Below, piece by piece: positions 1 through 5,068 of a DNA stretch of 5,068 nt (within the stretch, counting starts at the first letter, position 1; each line of letters starts with the position of its first letter). This DNA is from an uncultured Collinsella sp. (lineage in GTDB: Bacteria > Actinomycetota > Coriobacteriia > Coriobacteriales > Coriobacteriaceae): NCBI GenBank assembly GCA_902464035.1, contig CABQHT010000086.1, forward strand, positions 1 to 5,068, read 5' to 3'. The position numbers and the translations under genes were made by a program. Below the pieces are notes generated by a model that saw only the letters and a list, made by a program, of their open reading frames with translations, was not told where the DNA came from and searched no databases.

Positions 1-2
1 CC

Positions 3-476
3 GCCGGCTTCATGGCCGCCATCGTCACCGTCGGCAGCTTCTTCGGCTGCATCGTGGGTCCTGCTTTTTGCGACAAGCTCGGCAAGTTCAAGGGCTTCCT
101 CATCGTCACCACGCTCATCGGCGCTGTCTCGATGTTCGTGACGTGGTACACCCCCGTCGGCTTCCTGCTGTGGGCGATCCTGGTCATCAACGGCTTCTTC
201 ACCGCCATCAACGGCCCGATCATGCAGTCCATGCCGGTTCTGCTCCCCGAGATCGGTGACACGTACGCCGGTTCCGCTGGCGGCATCGTCGGCACCATCT
301 CCCTGCTCATGAGCTACTTCCTGCCCATCGGCATCTCCGCTGTCGCCGGCGCCGACTACACCATGAACATGGGCCTCGAGAGCCTCTGCTTCCTGCTTTC
401 CGTGGTGCCGGTCTTCTTCCTGCCCGAGCTCGGCCGCAAGGCTATGCAGGCTGCCGCTGCTAAGGATGGCGAGTAG
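3..476 (+). CDS. MFS permease, C-terminal part (5' end outside window)
   Basis: This is the last 157 residues of a major facilitator superfamily transporter, an inner-membrane permease for small solutes. The frame is already open at the window edge, so the ATG at position 12 is probably internal. About five hydrophobic segments are visible, likely TM8-TM12: a Gly/Ala-rich helix ending in GCIVGPAF, then FLIVTTLIGAVSMF, FLLWAILVINGFF, a helix following AGSAGGIVGTISL, and a final helix ending in VPVFFLPELG. The cytoplasmic loop GPAFCDKLGKFKG resembles the MFS motif-A loop. GPIMQSMPVLLPE and AGSAGGIV recur nearly unchanged in the permease at 2140-3321, so the two are paralogues. Two bases separate its TAG from the next gene's ATG, and that gene's likely ribosome site lies inside this one. 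Codon use is strongly C-ending (13 of 14 Phe codons are TTC), unlike the paralogue, which may mean strong expression. MFS membership is fairly sure; the substrate is unknown, and the adjacent hydrolase suggests it handles that enzyme's substrate. Confidence 0.85.
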   Translation, partial: AGFMAAIVTVGSFFGCIVGPAFCDKLGKFKGFLIVTTLIGAVSMFVTWYTPVGFLLWAILVINGFFTAINGPIMQSMPVLLPEIGDTYAGSAGGIVGTISLLMSYFLPIGISAVAGADYTMNMGLESLCFLLSVVPVFFLPELGRKAMQAAAAKDGE

Positions 477-478
477 TC

Positions 479-2125
479 ATGGAGACGGTGGTTCCTGCCG
501 ACATCGTCATTAAGACGACGGCGCTGTTTACGGCCGAGGAGCTTGAGCCCCATGCGGGATGCGTCGCGGTTCGCGGCAACGAGATCGTCGCCGTGGGCGC
601 ACCCGACAAGGTGCAGCCGTTTGTCGGTCCCGATACCGAGGTAATCGATGCGGGCAACAAACTGGTCATGCCCGGATTCAACGATTCGCACATGCACTTT
701 GCGCTCGGCTCCATCCAGAAAGACGAGGACTTCTGCTGCGATTTGATGTTCCTGCCGAGCGAGCAGGCCTGCGTCGATGCCGTGGCGAAGTTTGCCGCCG
801 AGCACCCCGACAACCCGTGGATCTACGGCCAGGGCTGGTATTCGCCCGCATGGGAGGACCCGACCGACCCCGACTGCCGTAGCCTCGACGCGCTCGACAT
901 CGATCGCCCGATTGTGCTTTCGGACTTTTCGATGCACGTGGTTTGGTGCAATACCGCCGCGCTTAAGGCGGTCGGCATCGACCGTAACACCCCGACGCCC
1001 GAGGGCGGCCTCATCCGCCACTTTGACAACGGCGAGCCCAACGGTTTTCTGTCCGAGCCCCAGGCAACGAACATTCTGCTCGATGTGGTGCTCAACAAGC
1101 CGGACCTCGATGCTTCGCTGCTCAAGTCGATGCGCAAGTTCAACAAGCTCGGTATCACCTCGATCGGCGACATGTACCCCTTGGGCGTGACCACGCCCGG
1201 CGTGTACGACATTTACGATCGACTGGCAAACGAAGGCCTCAGCACGCTGCGCATTAGCTATTACCCCGCGCTCGATGCTCCCATGGCGGAGTCGCAGGCT
1301 CTGAGGGCGCGCCATCATGGCGAGCGCGTGCGCATGGCGGGCCTTAAGTACATCTTGGACGGCTGCCCCGAGGCCTATACGGCGTACATGCACGAGCCGT
1401 ATCTCAACGCCCCCATGGGCAAGGGCTTCCGCGGCGAGCCGGCGTGCAACCAAGAGACGCTCGACCGCATGGTGCTCGAGGCCGACAAGAACGGCTTTGA
1501 CGTCCGCATCCATGCCATTGGCGATGCCTCGGCCACGATGATCATCGATGCCGTCGAGCGCGCCGAGGAGGCGTGCGGCAACAAGGGGACGCGTTTTGCC
1601 ATCGAGCACACCGACAACCTGCAGTTCGAGGACATTGCGCGTATGAAGCGCCTGGGCATCAACGCCGCGATTCAGCCGCAGCATCCCATTGGAGGCCTTG
1701 GGCAGGGCGTGTACGAGGGCTCGCTCGGCGAGGAGCGCATGAGCCATATGTGGCGCTACCGGGAGGAGGCCGACGGCGGAATCCATCTGGGCCTTGGTAC
1801 CGACTGGCCTGCGGTCATGTCGATCGATCCCATCGACACCGTATATGCCGCGGTGACACGCAGCGAGTTCGATGGGCATCCGGCGGAAGGCTATTTCCGC
1901 GAGAACGCGCTGACGCTTGGCGAGACGCTCCAGGCGCATACGCTCGGCTCCGCCTATGTCGAGGGTTTCGAGCGCCGTCTGGGCAGTCTTGCCGCCGGCA
2001 AGCTGGCCGATATCGTTATCCTGTCGGGTAACCCGTTTGAGATGGACCCGATGGCGCTTCGCGAGCTGGAGATCGAGACGACCATATTCGATGGGCGCAT
2101 TGTCTATCGCAAGGACGAGGCGTAG
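479..2125 (+). CDS. YtcJ-type metal-dependent amidohydrolase (Amidohydro_3 family)
   Basis: The 548-residue product is a full-length amidohydrolase-superfamily enzyme of the YtcJ/COG1574 group (usual length about 530-560). Such enzymes hydrolyse C-N bonds of amides, N-substituted formamides or cyclic compounds; the substrate here is unknown. No signal peptide is seen, so it should be cytoplasmic. An N-terminal beta-sandwich piece ends at VMPGFNDSHMHF, giving the metal-binding H71 and H73. The TIM barrel follows, with a conserved H-x2-W (H153, W156), GLKYILDG (K290, a candidate metal-bridging lysine), VRIHAIGD (H345), FAIEHTD (H377) and LGLGTDWP (D442, the catalytic aspartate). The C-terminal GSLAAGKLADIVIL closes the small domain. 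All expected catalytic residues are present, so the enzyme looks active. The ATG at 479 is two bases after the upstream stop, with AAGGA at 462-466 inside the upstream gene, which suggests translational coupling. Permease genes flank it on both sides, pointing to transport plus hydrolysis of one compound class. The family is sure; the reaction is inferred. Confidence 0.93.
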   Translation: METVVPADIVIKTTALFTAEELEPHAGCVAVRGNEIVAVGAPDKVQPFVGPDTEVIDAGNKLVMPGFNDSHMHFALGSIQKDEDFCCDLMFLPSEQACVDAVAKFAAEHPDNPWIYGQGWYSPAWEDPTDPDCRSLDALDIDRPIVLSDFSMHVVWCNTAALKAVGIDRNTPTPEGGLIRHFDNGEPNGFLSEPQATNILLDVVLNKPDLDASLLKSMRKFNKLGITSIGDMYPLGVTTPGVYDIYDRLANEGLSTLRISYYPALDAPMAESQALRARHHGERVRMAGLKYILDGCPEAYTAYMHEPYLNAPMGKGFRGEPACNQETLDRMVLEADKNGFDVRIHAIGDASATMIIDAVERAEEACGNKGTRFAIEHTDNLQFEDIARMKRLGINAAIQPQHPIGGLGQGVYEGSLGEERMSHMWRYREEADGGIHLGLGTDWPAVMSIDPIDTVYAAVTRSEFDGHPAEGYFRENALTLGETLQAHTLGSAYVEGFERRLGSLAAGKLADIVILSGNPFEMDPMALRELEIETTIFDGRIVYRKDEA

Positions 2126-2128
2126 ATA

Positions 2129-2135
2129 GGGTGAT
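2129..2135 (+). promoter_or_regulatory. Likely Shine-Dalgarno site choosing GTG 2140 as start
   Basis: GGGTGAT shares GGTGAT (2130-2135) with the 3' part of the extended anti-16S complement AGGAGGTGAT. It leaves four bases before the GTG at 2140, a normal distance for this portion of the site. The alternative GTG at 2131 lies within the site, and the purines before it (AGATAGG) directly abut it, so 2140 is the better start. This is judged by eye. Confidence 0.45.
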
Positions 2136-2139
2136 TGAC

Positions 2140-3321
2140 GTGAGCAAAGGGACGGTCGAGAAGTACGCGTTGCTGTTTGTGGTGTGCGGCATCGTGTTTG
2201 CCGCCAACTACGCGCAGTATCAGGTGTCGGGGTTGGCGCACATGGTTGTGTCGAGCCTGCGGTTGTCGTCTGCCGAGTTTTCGGCCGTCCTGTTTGCCCC
2301 GTTTATTCCTGCCGTGGTGTTTGGCATGCCGGCAGGCGTCTGTGCCGATCGCCGCGGCGTGAAGGCGCTCGTGCTTTTCGCATCGGCGGTTTCTGCGGTC
2401 GCGGCGGTCGCGCGCGTCGCGTGTTCCTCGTTTGCAACGCTGTTTGTGGCGAGCGTGCTGCTGGGTGCGGCGCCCTGCGTCATCAACGCCATTGCGCTGA
2501 AGGTGTTGGGGCCTGCTTTTGGCGATGACACCGACCGCGCCATGGGGTGGTTTTATGCGGCGGGCTCCGCCGGCATCGCCTGCTCGCTCGCGATGTCCCC
2601 TCTCTTTGCGGCGGCTGGGCAGGCATACGTGCTCGCCGCTGTCTTGTTTGCGGCGTTTGGGCTGCTGTGGCTGCTTGTCGCGCCGTCGGCGGACGCCGTG
2701 CGTACAGCAAGCGATGGCGGCGCCGGTGACTCCGTGCCGTCGGCGGGCGCTTTTGGAGCAGTGGCCAAGATGCCGATGATTTGGCTTGTGGCGGTGCTGC
2801 TTGGAGTCGCCCTCGCGTCGGCTACGGCGTACTCCGGCTATTTGGTGTCGGCGCTCGAGGTTTCGATCGAGCCGCAAACCGCTGGAGTCCTGGCTTCGTT
2901 TGTAACCCTCGGATCGATTGTCGGGAGCGTGGTCGGCCCCTATATGCGCGCACAGTTTAAGGATTATCGTGCATTTATGGCTTTGTCGGCGGTCACCGGG
3001 GGCGTGCTCATGTGGGCTGGGGAAGCTTTTATTTCCCAGTCATCGGCGGGGCTGATGTTTGCGATCGGCATCGCGAGCGCCGTTGCCGGGCCCGTCGTCC
3101 AGTCGCTGCCGTACATGCTTCCCGGTGTGCGCGATGGCCTTGCGGGAAGCGCCGGAGGTGTGGTGAGTACCGTCTCGCTGGGATTGACGTTTTTGATTCC
3201 CGTGGTGCTTTCTTGCTGCATTGGCGAGAGCTACGAAACGCTTCTTTTGGGATGCGCCGTCCTGTTTGGCGCCACGGCGCTGGTGTCCCCGCTTCTGCCC
3301 TCGCCCGATTCGCTTACGTAG
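2140..3321 (+). CDS. MFS permease, complete paralogue of the upstream transporter
   Basis: This is a 393-residue major facilitator superfamily transporter of normal length with about twelve hydrophobic segments. It is an inner-membrane secondary transporter whose substrate is not known. The loop between TM2 and TM3 reads GMPAGVCADRRGVKAL (about residues 62-77), a good motif-A with the conserved Asp and basic residues. The equivalent second-half loop is degenerate (GPYMRAQFKDYRAF). The C-terminal half carries GPVVQSLPYMLPG and GLAGSAGGVVSTVSL, matching GPIMQSMPVLLPE and AGSAGGIVGTISL of the permease at the window start, so they probably arose by duplication. I prefer GTG 2140 over in-frame GTG 2131 because of the ribosome site; choosing 2131 would add three residues. 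It follows the amidohydrolase by 14 nt and is probably in the same operon. Its codons differ strongly from the paralogue (21 TTT to 1 TTC for Phe). It may import a related compound or export the hydrolysis product; that role is a guess. Confidence 0.9.
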   Translation: MSKGTVEKYALLFVVCGIVFAANYAQYQVSGLAHMVVSSLRLSSAEFSAVLFAPFIPAVVFGMPAGVCADRRGVKALVLFASAVSAVAAVARVACSSFATLFVASVLLGAAPCVINAIALKVLGPAFGDDTDRAMGWFYAAGSAGIACSLAMSPLFAAAGQAYVLAAVLFAAFGLLWLLVAPSADAVRTASDGGAGDSVPSAGAFGAVAKMPMIWLVAVLLGVALASATAYSGYLVSALEVSIEPQTAGVLASFVTLGSIVGSVVGPYMRAQFKDYRAFMALSAVTGGVLMWAGEAFISQSSAGLMFAIGIASAVAGPVVQSLPYMLPGVRDGLAGSAGGVVSTVSLGLTFLIPVVLSCCIGESYETLLLGCAVLFGATALVSPLLPSPDSLT

Positions 3322-3363
3322 CGCCACGCCCCCGTTTGTTCGATGCCGGTTGGCACAATAACT

Positions 3364-3368
3364 AGGAG
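3364..3368 (+). promoter_or_regulatory. AGGAG ribosome site setting TTG 3378 start
   Basis: AGGAG stands nine bases before the TTG at 3378 and is the only good Shine-Dalgarno match in the 56-base gap after the permease. It matters because it starts translation in the frame that hits the TAG at 3519, showing that the gene begins upstream of the GTG at 3440 that opens the longer second frame. Confidence 0.6.
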
Positions 3369-3377
3369 TTGATTTAC

Positions 3378-3838
3378 TTGACGTTGAAAAAGAGCACCGT
3401 CGTGACGATCCTCAATGGCATCGTCAACCCTCTGCTCATGTGTTCGTTTTTGCCGATTATCGAGGGAAAAGCCGCACTCGATTTTCAAGGCGTCACCAGC
3501 TTTTGGGACAGCTTGTCCTAGCCATTGCCATTGCGCAAATTGTGAGCTTTATGCCGCTCTTTGGTAAAACCGTCGGCATGTGCGTCGAGTTTTTTGGCTT
3601 TGAGCCAGGTACTCCCGGCGCGCGTATCTGCGGAACCGTTGTGGGCGCTACGCTGCTCTTTTGCCTTATCGGACTGTTTGAGATTGCTTTTCAGACGGGC
3701 TTTGGCGTGGTCAATGGCATGCCTTATTTTTCGCGCTGGGCACGCCTTGTGACGGGTGGCTGGGCGTTTGTCGTTGTGGGCGGATTGCTGTTCGACCCCT
3801 TTGCTGCGGCAATTGCCGCTAAGGTGACGGGCGAATAG
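3378..3838 (+). pseudogene. Frameshifted small four-TM membrane protein, unknown family
   Basis: Two overlapping frames look like one gene of about 153 residues. The first frame starts at TTG 3378 behind AGGAG, encodes LTLKKSTVVTILNGIVNPLL and a first membrane helix up to LPII, and stops at TAG 3519-3521 after FWDSLS. The second frame is open through this area, with a nominal GTG start at 3440, and ends at TAG 3836-3838. Its residues before about 3510 are hydrophilic and Arg-rich (FADYRGKSRTRFSRRH) and look like out-of-frame translation. From LAIAIAQIVSFM onward it reads as genuine membrane protein with three more helices (AIAQIVSFMPLF, GTVVGATLLFCLIGLFEI, GGWAFVVVGGLLF). A -1 shift near 3501-3520, perhaps at the TTTTGGG run, would join them. 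The two halves may be repeats of a two-helix unit, loosely like DUF2798 proteins in layout; I do not recognise the family. It could be a recent pseudogene or a sequencing error. The alternative is a real 132-residue protein from 3440. Confidence 0.65.
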
Positions 3839-3887
3839 AGCTTGGTGCCGCTTGTGTAGCGGGTGTAACAGACGAATAGCTGTTGGG

Positions 3888-3919
3888 GCCGACCGGGGGG
3901 ACTGGTCGGCTTCTTTTTT
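3888..3919 (+). terminator. Strong intrinsic terminator
   Basis: GCCGACC (3888-3894) pairs perfectly with GGTCGGC (3904-3910) around a nine-base loop containing six Gs, followed directly by a T-rich tract (TTCTTTTTT, 3911-3919). It lies 50 nt after the stop of the broken membrane gene and before the ECF gene. It therefore most likely ends the upstream transcript and separates the two units. Confidence 0.85.
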
Positions 3920-3924
3920 GCGCG

Positions 3925-3933
3925 TGCTACCAT
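3925..3933 (+). promoter_or_regulatory. Candidate extended -10 promoter for the ECF gene
   Basis: TGCTACCAT matches the extended -10 form TGnTAnnnT. It sits immediately after the terminator T-tract and about 30 nt before the TTG start at 3964, so transcription would begin near 3940 with a leader of roughly 24 nt. No good -35 hexamer is seen at the right distance (3905-3910 is the terminator arm). Position and the extended -10 are the only evidence. The short leader leaves no room for a riboswitch downstream of this promoter. Confidence 0.35.
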
Positions 3934-3952
3934 GTACGGGCATTTATCTGAT

Positions 3953-3957
3953 GGAGG
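3953..3957 (+). promoter_or_regulatory. GGAGG ribosome site for TTG 3964
   Basis: GGAGG is six bases before the TTG at 3964, the normal spacing. It supports this rare start codon over the in-frame ATG at 3985, which has no comparable site. Confidence 0.65.
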
Positions 3958-3963
3958 CTGCCG

Positions 3964-4662
3964 TTGTCACGTGCATTGCAACATATGGAGATCCCGCTGC
4001 TGTTGGCGGTGCCGATGGTGATGGCTGCTGCGCTGGTGGCGGGCATCGAGCAGGCGGCGCTTGCCATGCTTGTCGTGGTGGCACTGGTGCTTGCGCTGTT
4101 CTTTGCGGGTTACGAGGCGTCGCGCCCGGGCCTGCGCCAGATTATGCCCACGCTGGTGTTGGCGGTGTTGGCGGCGGCGGGGCGCATCCTGTTTGGGCCC
4201 ATTCCCGACTTTAAGCCGGTGAGCGCCATTGCCATTATTGCGGGGGCGACGCTTGGTCGCCGTAACGGCTTTATGGTCGGTGTGCTGGCGGCGTTGACTA
4301 GCAATTTCTTTTTTGGACAGGGCATGTGGACGCCGTGGCAGATGTATGCCTGGGGGCTGGTTGGCTATGTTGGCGGCGCGCTAGCGTATGCGGGTGCGTT
4401 CGACCGCGTCGACGGCACCGTGCGCATGCCAGCACTGCTGGCGTACGGCTTTGCGTCGGGCCTGCTCTATGGCGTCGTGATCAACGCATATGACATCATT
4501 GGTTTTGTACAGCCGCTTACTTGGGCGGGTGCCGTGGCGCGTCTTGCCACGGCAGTGCCGTTCGATATTACGCACGGCCTTGCGACCTGCGTGTTTTTGG
4601 CCGCCTTGTACAAGCCTTGGTGCCGTCGCATTAACCGTGTCGTCGTGAAATACGGGCTGTAG
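3964..4662 (+). CDS. ECF transporter S component (substrate-binding membrane subunit)
   Basis: The 232-residue integral membrane protein looks like the substrate-specific S component of an energy-coupling-factor transporter. Such a subunit binds a vitamin or similar micronutrient in the membrane and is driven by EcfT and two EcfA ATPases. About six hydrophobic segments are seen. Two are N-terminal (about 11-27 and 30-49). The family-like core is GRILFGPIPDFKPVSAI (73-89), a Gly/Ala helix, then SNFFFGQGMWTPWQM (113-127), whose aromatic residues probably line the binding site. Later come a helix near 157-173 and DITHGLATCVFLAAL (201-215). Length and layout fit S components, which usually have about 180-240 residues. 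Translation from TTG 3964 is backed by GGAGG. No EcfA or EcfT gene is in the window, so it probably shares a module encoded elsewhere (group II behaviour). The WTPWQM motif recalls S components predicted for cobalamin-related compounds, but I cannot establish the substrate. A terminator just upstream suggests a separate promoter. Confidence 0.82.
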   Translation: MSRALQHMEIPLLLAVPMVMAAALVAGIEQAALAMLVVVALVLALFFAGYEASRPGLRQIMPTLVLAVLAAAGRILFGPIPDFKPVSAIAIIAGATLGRRNGFMVGVLAALTSNFFFGQGMWTPWQMYAWGLVGYVGGALAYAGAFDRVDGTVRMPALLAYGFASGLLYGVVINAYDIIGFVQPLTWAGAVARLATAVPFDITHGLATCVFLAALYKPWCRRINRVVVKYGL

Positions 4663-4700
4663 GGCTGGTTGCGCCGGGGCGGAATCAATACTGTCGAAGT

Positions 4701-4868
4701 GCCATTTCAAAACTATGCCGGTTTACGGGGCTAGATTGGCGCAGACAGACCATGCCGGCTTTTTTCGAAATAGAGTAAGCCGTTCACCTGCGGTTTTATT
4801 ATCTCGGAATTGCGTATGGTTGGGGGTTCGCGATTCAGCCCCGTAAACCGGCATAGTTTTGGAATGGC
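4701..4868. repeat. 168-bp element bounded by 32-bp inverted repeats (MITE-like)
   Basis: The left arm (4701-4732, beginning GCCATTTCAAAACTATG) and the right arm (4837-4868, ending CATAGTTTTGGAATGGC) are reverse complements at 31 of 32 positions. The only difference (4707/4862) would be a G-U pair in + strand RNA but an A-C mismatch in the opposite strand. The 104-bp centre holds no convincing gene. It contains another ATGCCGG like that in the arm (4752-4758), and a small hairpin AAGCCG/CGGTTT (4777-4782 / 4791-4796, one G-U pair) followed by T-rich sequence that could act as a weak terminator. No obvious target-site duplication is seen outside the arms (AAGT on the left, CGGC on the right). 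It may be a non-autonomous transposable element, a dispersed intergenic repeat, or a long RNA hairpin at the end of the ECF transcript. Copy number in the genome would decide. The repeat itself is certain; its nature is open. Confidence 0.8.
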
Positions 4869-5027
4869 CGGCTGATATGACGGGCATCGTGGCCCTCAGA
4901 GAGCCAAATTGATCCATTTTCTTCCGTCCCCAGATGTCCCCAGGGAATCAGTTGACGGCGCTTGCCACGAAACTGGCCCATCTACTACGTTTAGCTTGAT
5001 ACTCCCGACCATGACCGCGTTTTATGA
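4869..5027. other. Intergenic stretch without a recognised gene
   Basis: I see no supported coding region, tRNA or known RNA between the inverted-repeat element and the last terminator. -35-like hexamers TTGACG (4952) and TTGCCA (4962) are present, and weak -10-like AT-richer sequence lies around 4983-4997. No pair is convincing. A short transcript starting here and ending at 5062 is possible but not shown. Confidence 0.4.
4926..4943. repeat. Tandem GTCCCCAG pair spaced by one helical turn
   Basis: GTCCCCAG occurs at 4926-4933 and again at 4936-4943, a 10-bp period that places both copies on the same DNA face. This could be a protein-binding site or a chance tandem duplication. No promoter is recognised beside it; TTGACG at 4952-4957 resembles a -35 but has no good -10 at 16-19 bp. 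Confidence 0.4.
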
Positions 5028-5062
5028 AAAACCGCAGGCTTTCTACCTGCGGTTTTCTTTTT
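5028..5062 (+). terminator. Intrinsic terminator, probably bidirectional
   Basis: AAAACCGCAGG (5028-5038) pairs perfectly over 11 bp with CCTGCGGTTTT (5046-5056) across a seven-base loop, followed by CTTTTTG. Read on the other strand, the stem also ends in a T-run, so it may serve convergent transcripts. It is 365 nt past the ECF stop, so it may end a read-through transcript from that gene, an unseen short RNA, or a - strand gene beyond the window. Confidence 0.85.
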
Positions 5063-5068
5063 GCGTTG

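Noticed and set aside
356..1939. A 527-codon open frame on the - strand opposite the amidohydrolase
   Set aside because: It is antisense to a gene with all catalytic motifs intact. Its product is a low-complexity Arg/His/Ala/Val-rich mix without domains, typical of the mirror frame of GC-rich coding DNA.
2104..2877. A 257-codon open frame on the - strand opposite the second permease
   Set aside because: The product is extremely Arg/His/Lys-rich with no hydrophobic core or motif; it is a shadow of the permease codons.
3354..3359. CACAAT preceded by TGG as an extended -10 for the broken membrane gene
   Set aside because: Transcription would start around 3366, inside the AGGAG ribosome site, leaving no usable leader.
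3499..3521. Programmed -1 ribosomal frameshifting
   Set aside because: The codon phase is TTT-TGG-GAC and gives no X-XXY-YYZ heptamer. I noticed no strong stem or pseudoknot right after it. An indel explains the data more simply.
3852..4214. A 120-codon + strand frame overlapping the terminator and the ECF gene
   Set aside because: It crosses a strong terminator, is out of frame with the ECF gene, and encodes a Gly/Ala/Cys-rich shadow product.
4823..4840. GGTTCGCGATTC looked like a tRNA T-arm
   Set aside because: The loop lacks the required TTCRA order, and no acceptor stem, D-arm or anticodon arm can be fitted around it.
4723..4917. A 64-residue - strand frame across the inverted-repeat element
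   Set aside because: It runs through part of the left arm and all of the right arm of the repeat. The only purine-rich site (GGAAG) is three bases from the ATG, which is too close, and the product has no recognisable features. A conserved small protein cannot be excluded without comparative data.

Overview
The window suggests a high-GC member of the Coriobacteriia, with Collinsella as the best guess. The grounds are GC-rich codon use, frequent GTG/TTG starts, short purine-rich Shine-Dalgarno sites and the character of the proteins. This is an inference from composition and recognition, not a search result. All convincing genes are on the + strand.

Region 1 (1-3321) is a compact three-gene block. 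It holds the 3' end of a major facilitator superfamily (MFS) permease, a complete 548-residue YtcJ-type amidohydrolase (Amidohydro_3 family), and a complete second MFS permease that is a clear paralogue of the first. The gaps are 2 nt and about 5-14 nt, so the genes are probably co-transcribed and translationally coupled. The likely logic is uptake (or export) of a small amide, urethane or cyclic-imide-like compound by one or both permeases, with hydrolysis in the cytoplasm. The substrate cannot be read from the sequence. Phe codon choice changes sharply across the block: TTC:TTT is 13:1, then 10:10, then 1:21.

Region 2 (3322-3960) holds a small multi-spanning membrane protein gene that appears broken by a -1 frameshift near 3501-3520. 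A well-placed AGGAG and a TTG start open one frame, and the rest of the protein continues in another. It is followed by a strong intrinsic terminator (3888-3919), which probably ends the first transcription unit. An extended -10-like element lies just behind the terminator.

Region 3 (3964-4662) is an orphan S component of an energy-coupling-factor (ECF) vitamin/micronutrient transporter. It has no EcfA or EcfT partner in the window.

Region 4 (4663-5068) has no supported gene. It holds a striking near-perfect 32-bp inverted repeat (4701-4732 / 4837-4868) around a 104-bp centre, resembling a MITE or a large structured intergenic element. Downstream are a 10-bp-spaced tandem GTCCCCAG pair and a bidirectional-type intrinsic terminator (5028-5062). 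One arm sequence of that terminator also occurs inside the inverted-repeat element.

I found no clear new defence, CRISPR or mobile-gene system. The items most worth a second look are the inverted-repeat element, the frameshifted membrane gene with a possible internal duplication, and the paralogous permeases with contrasting codon use around the amidohydrolase.
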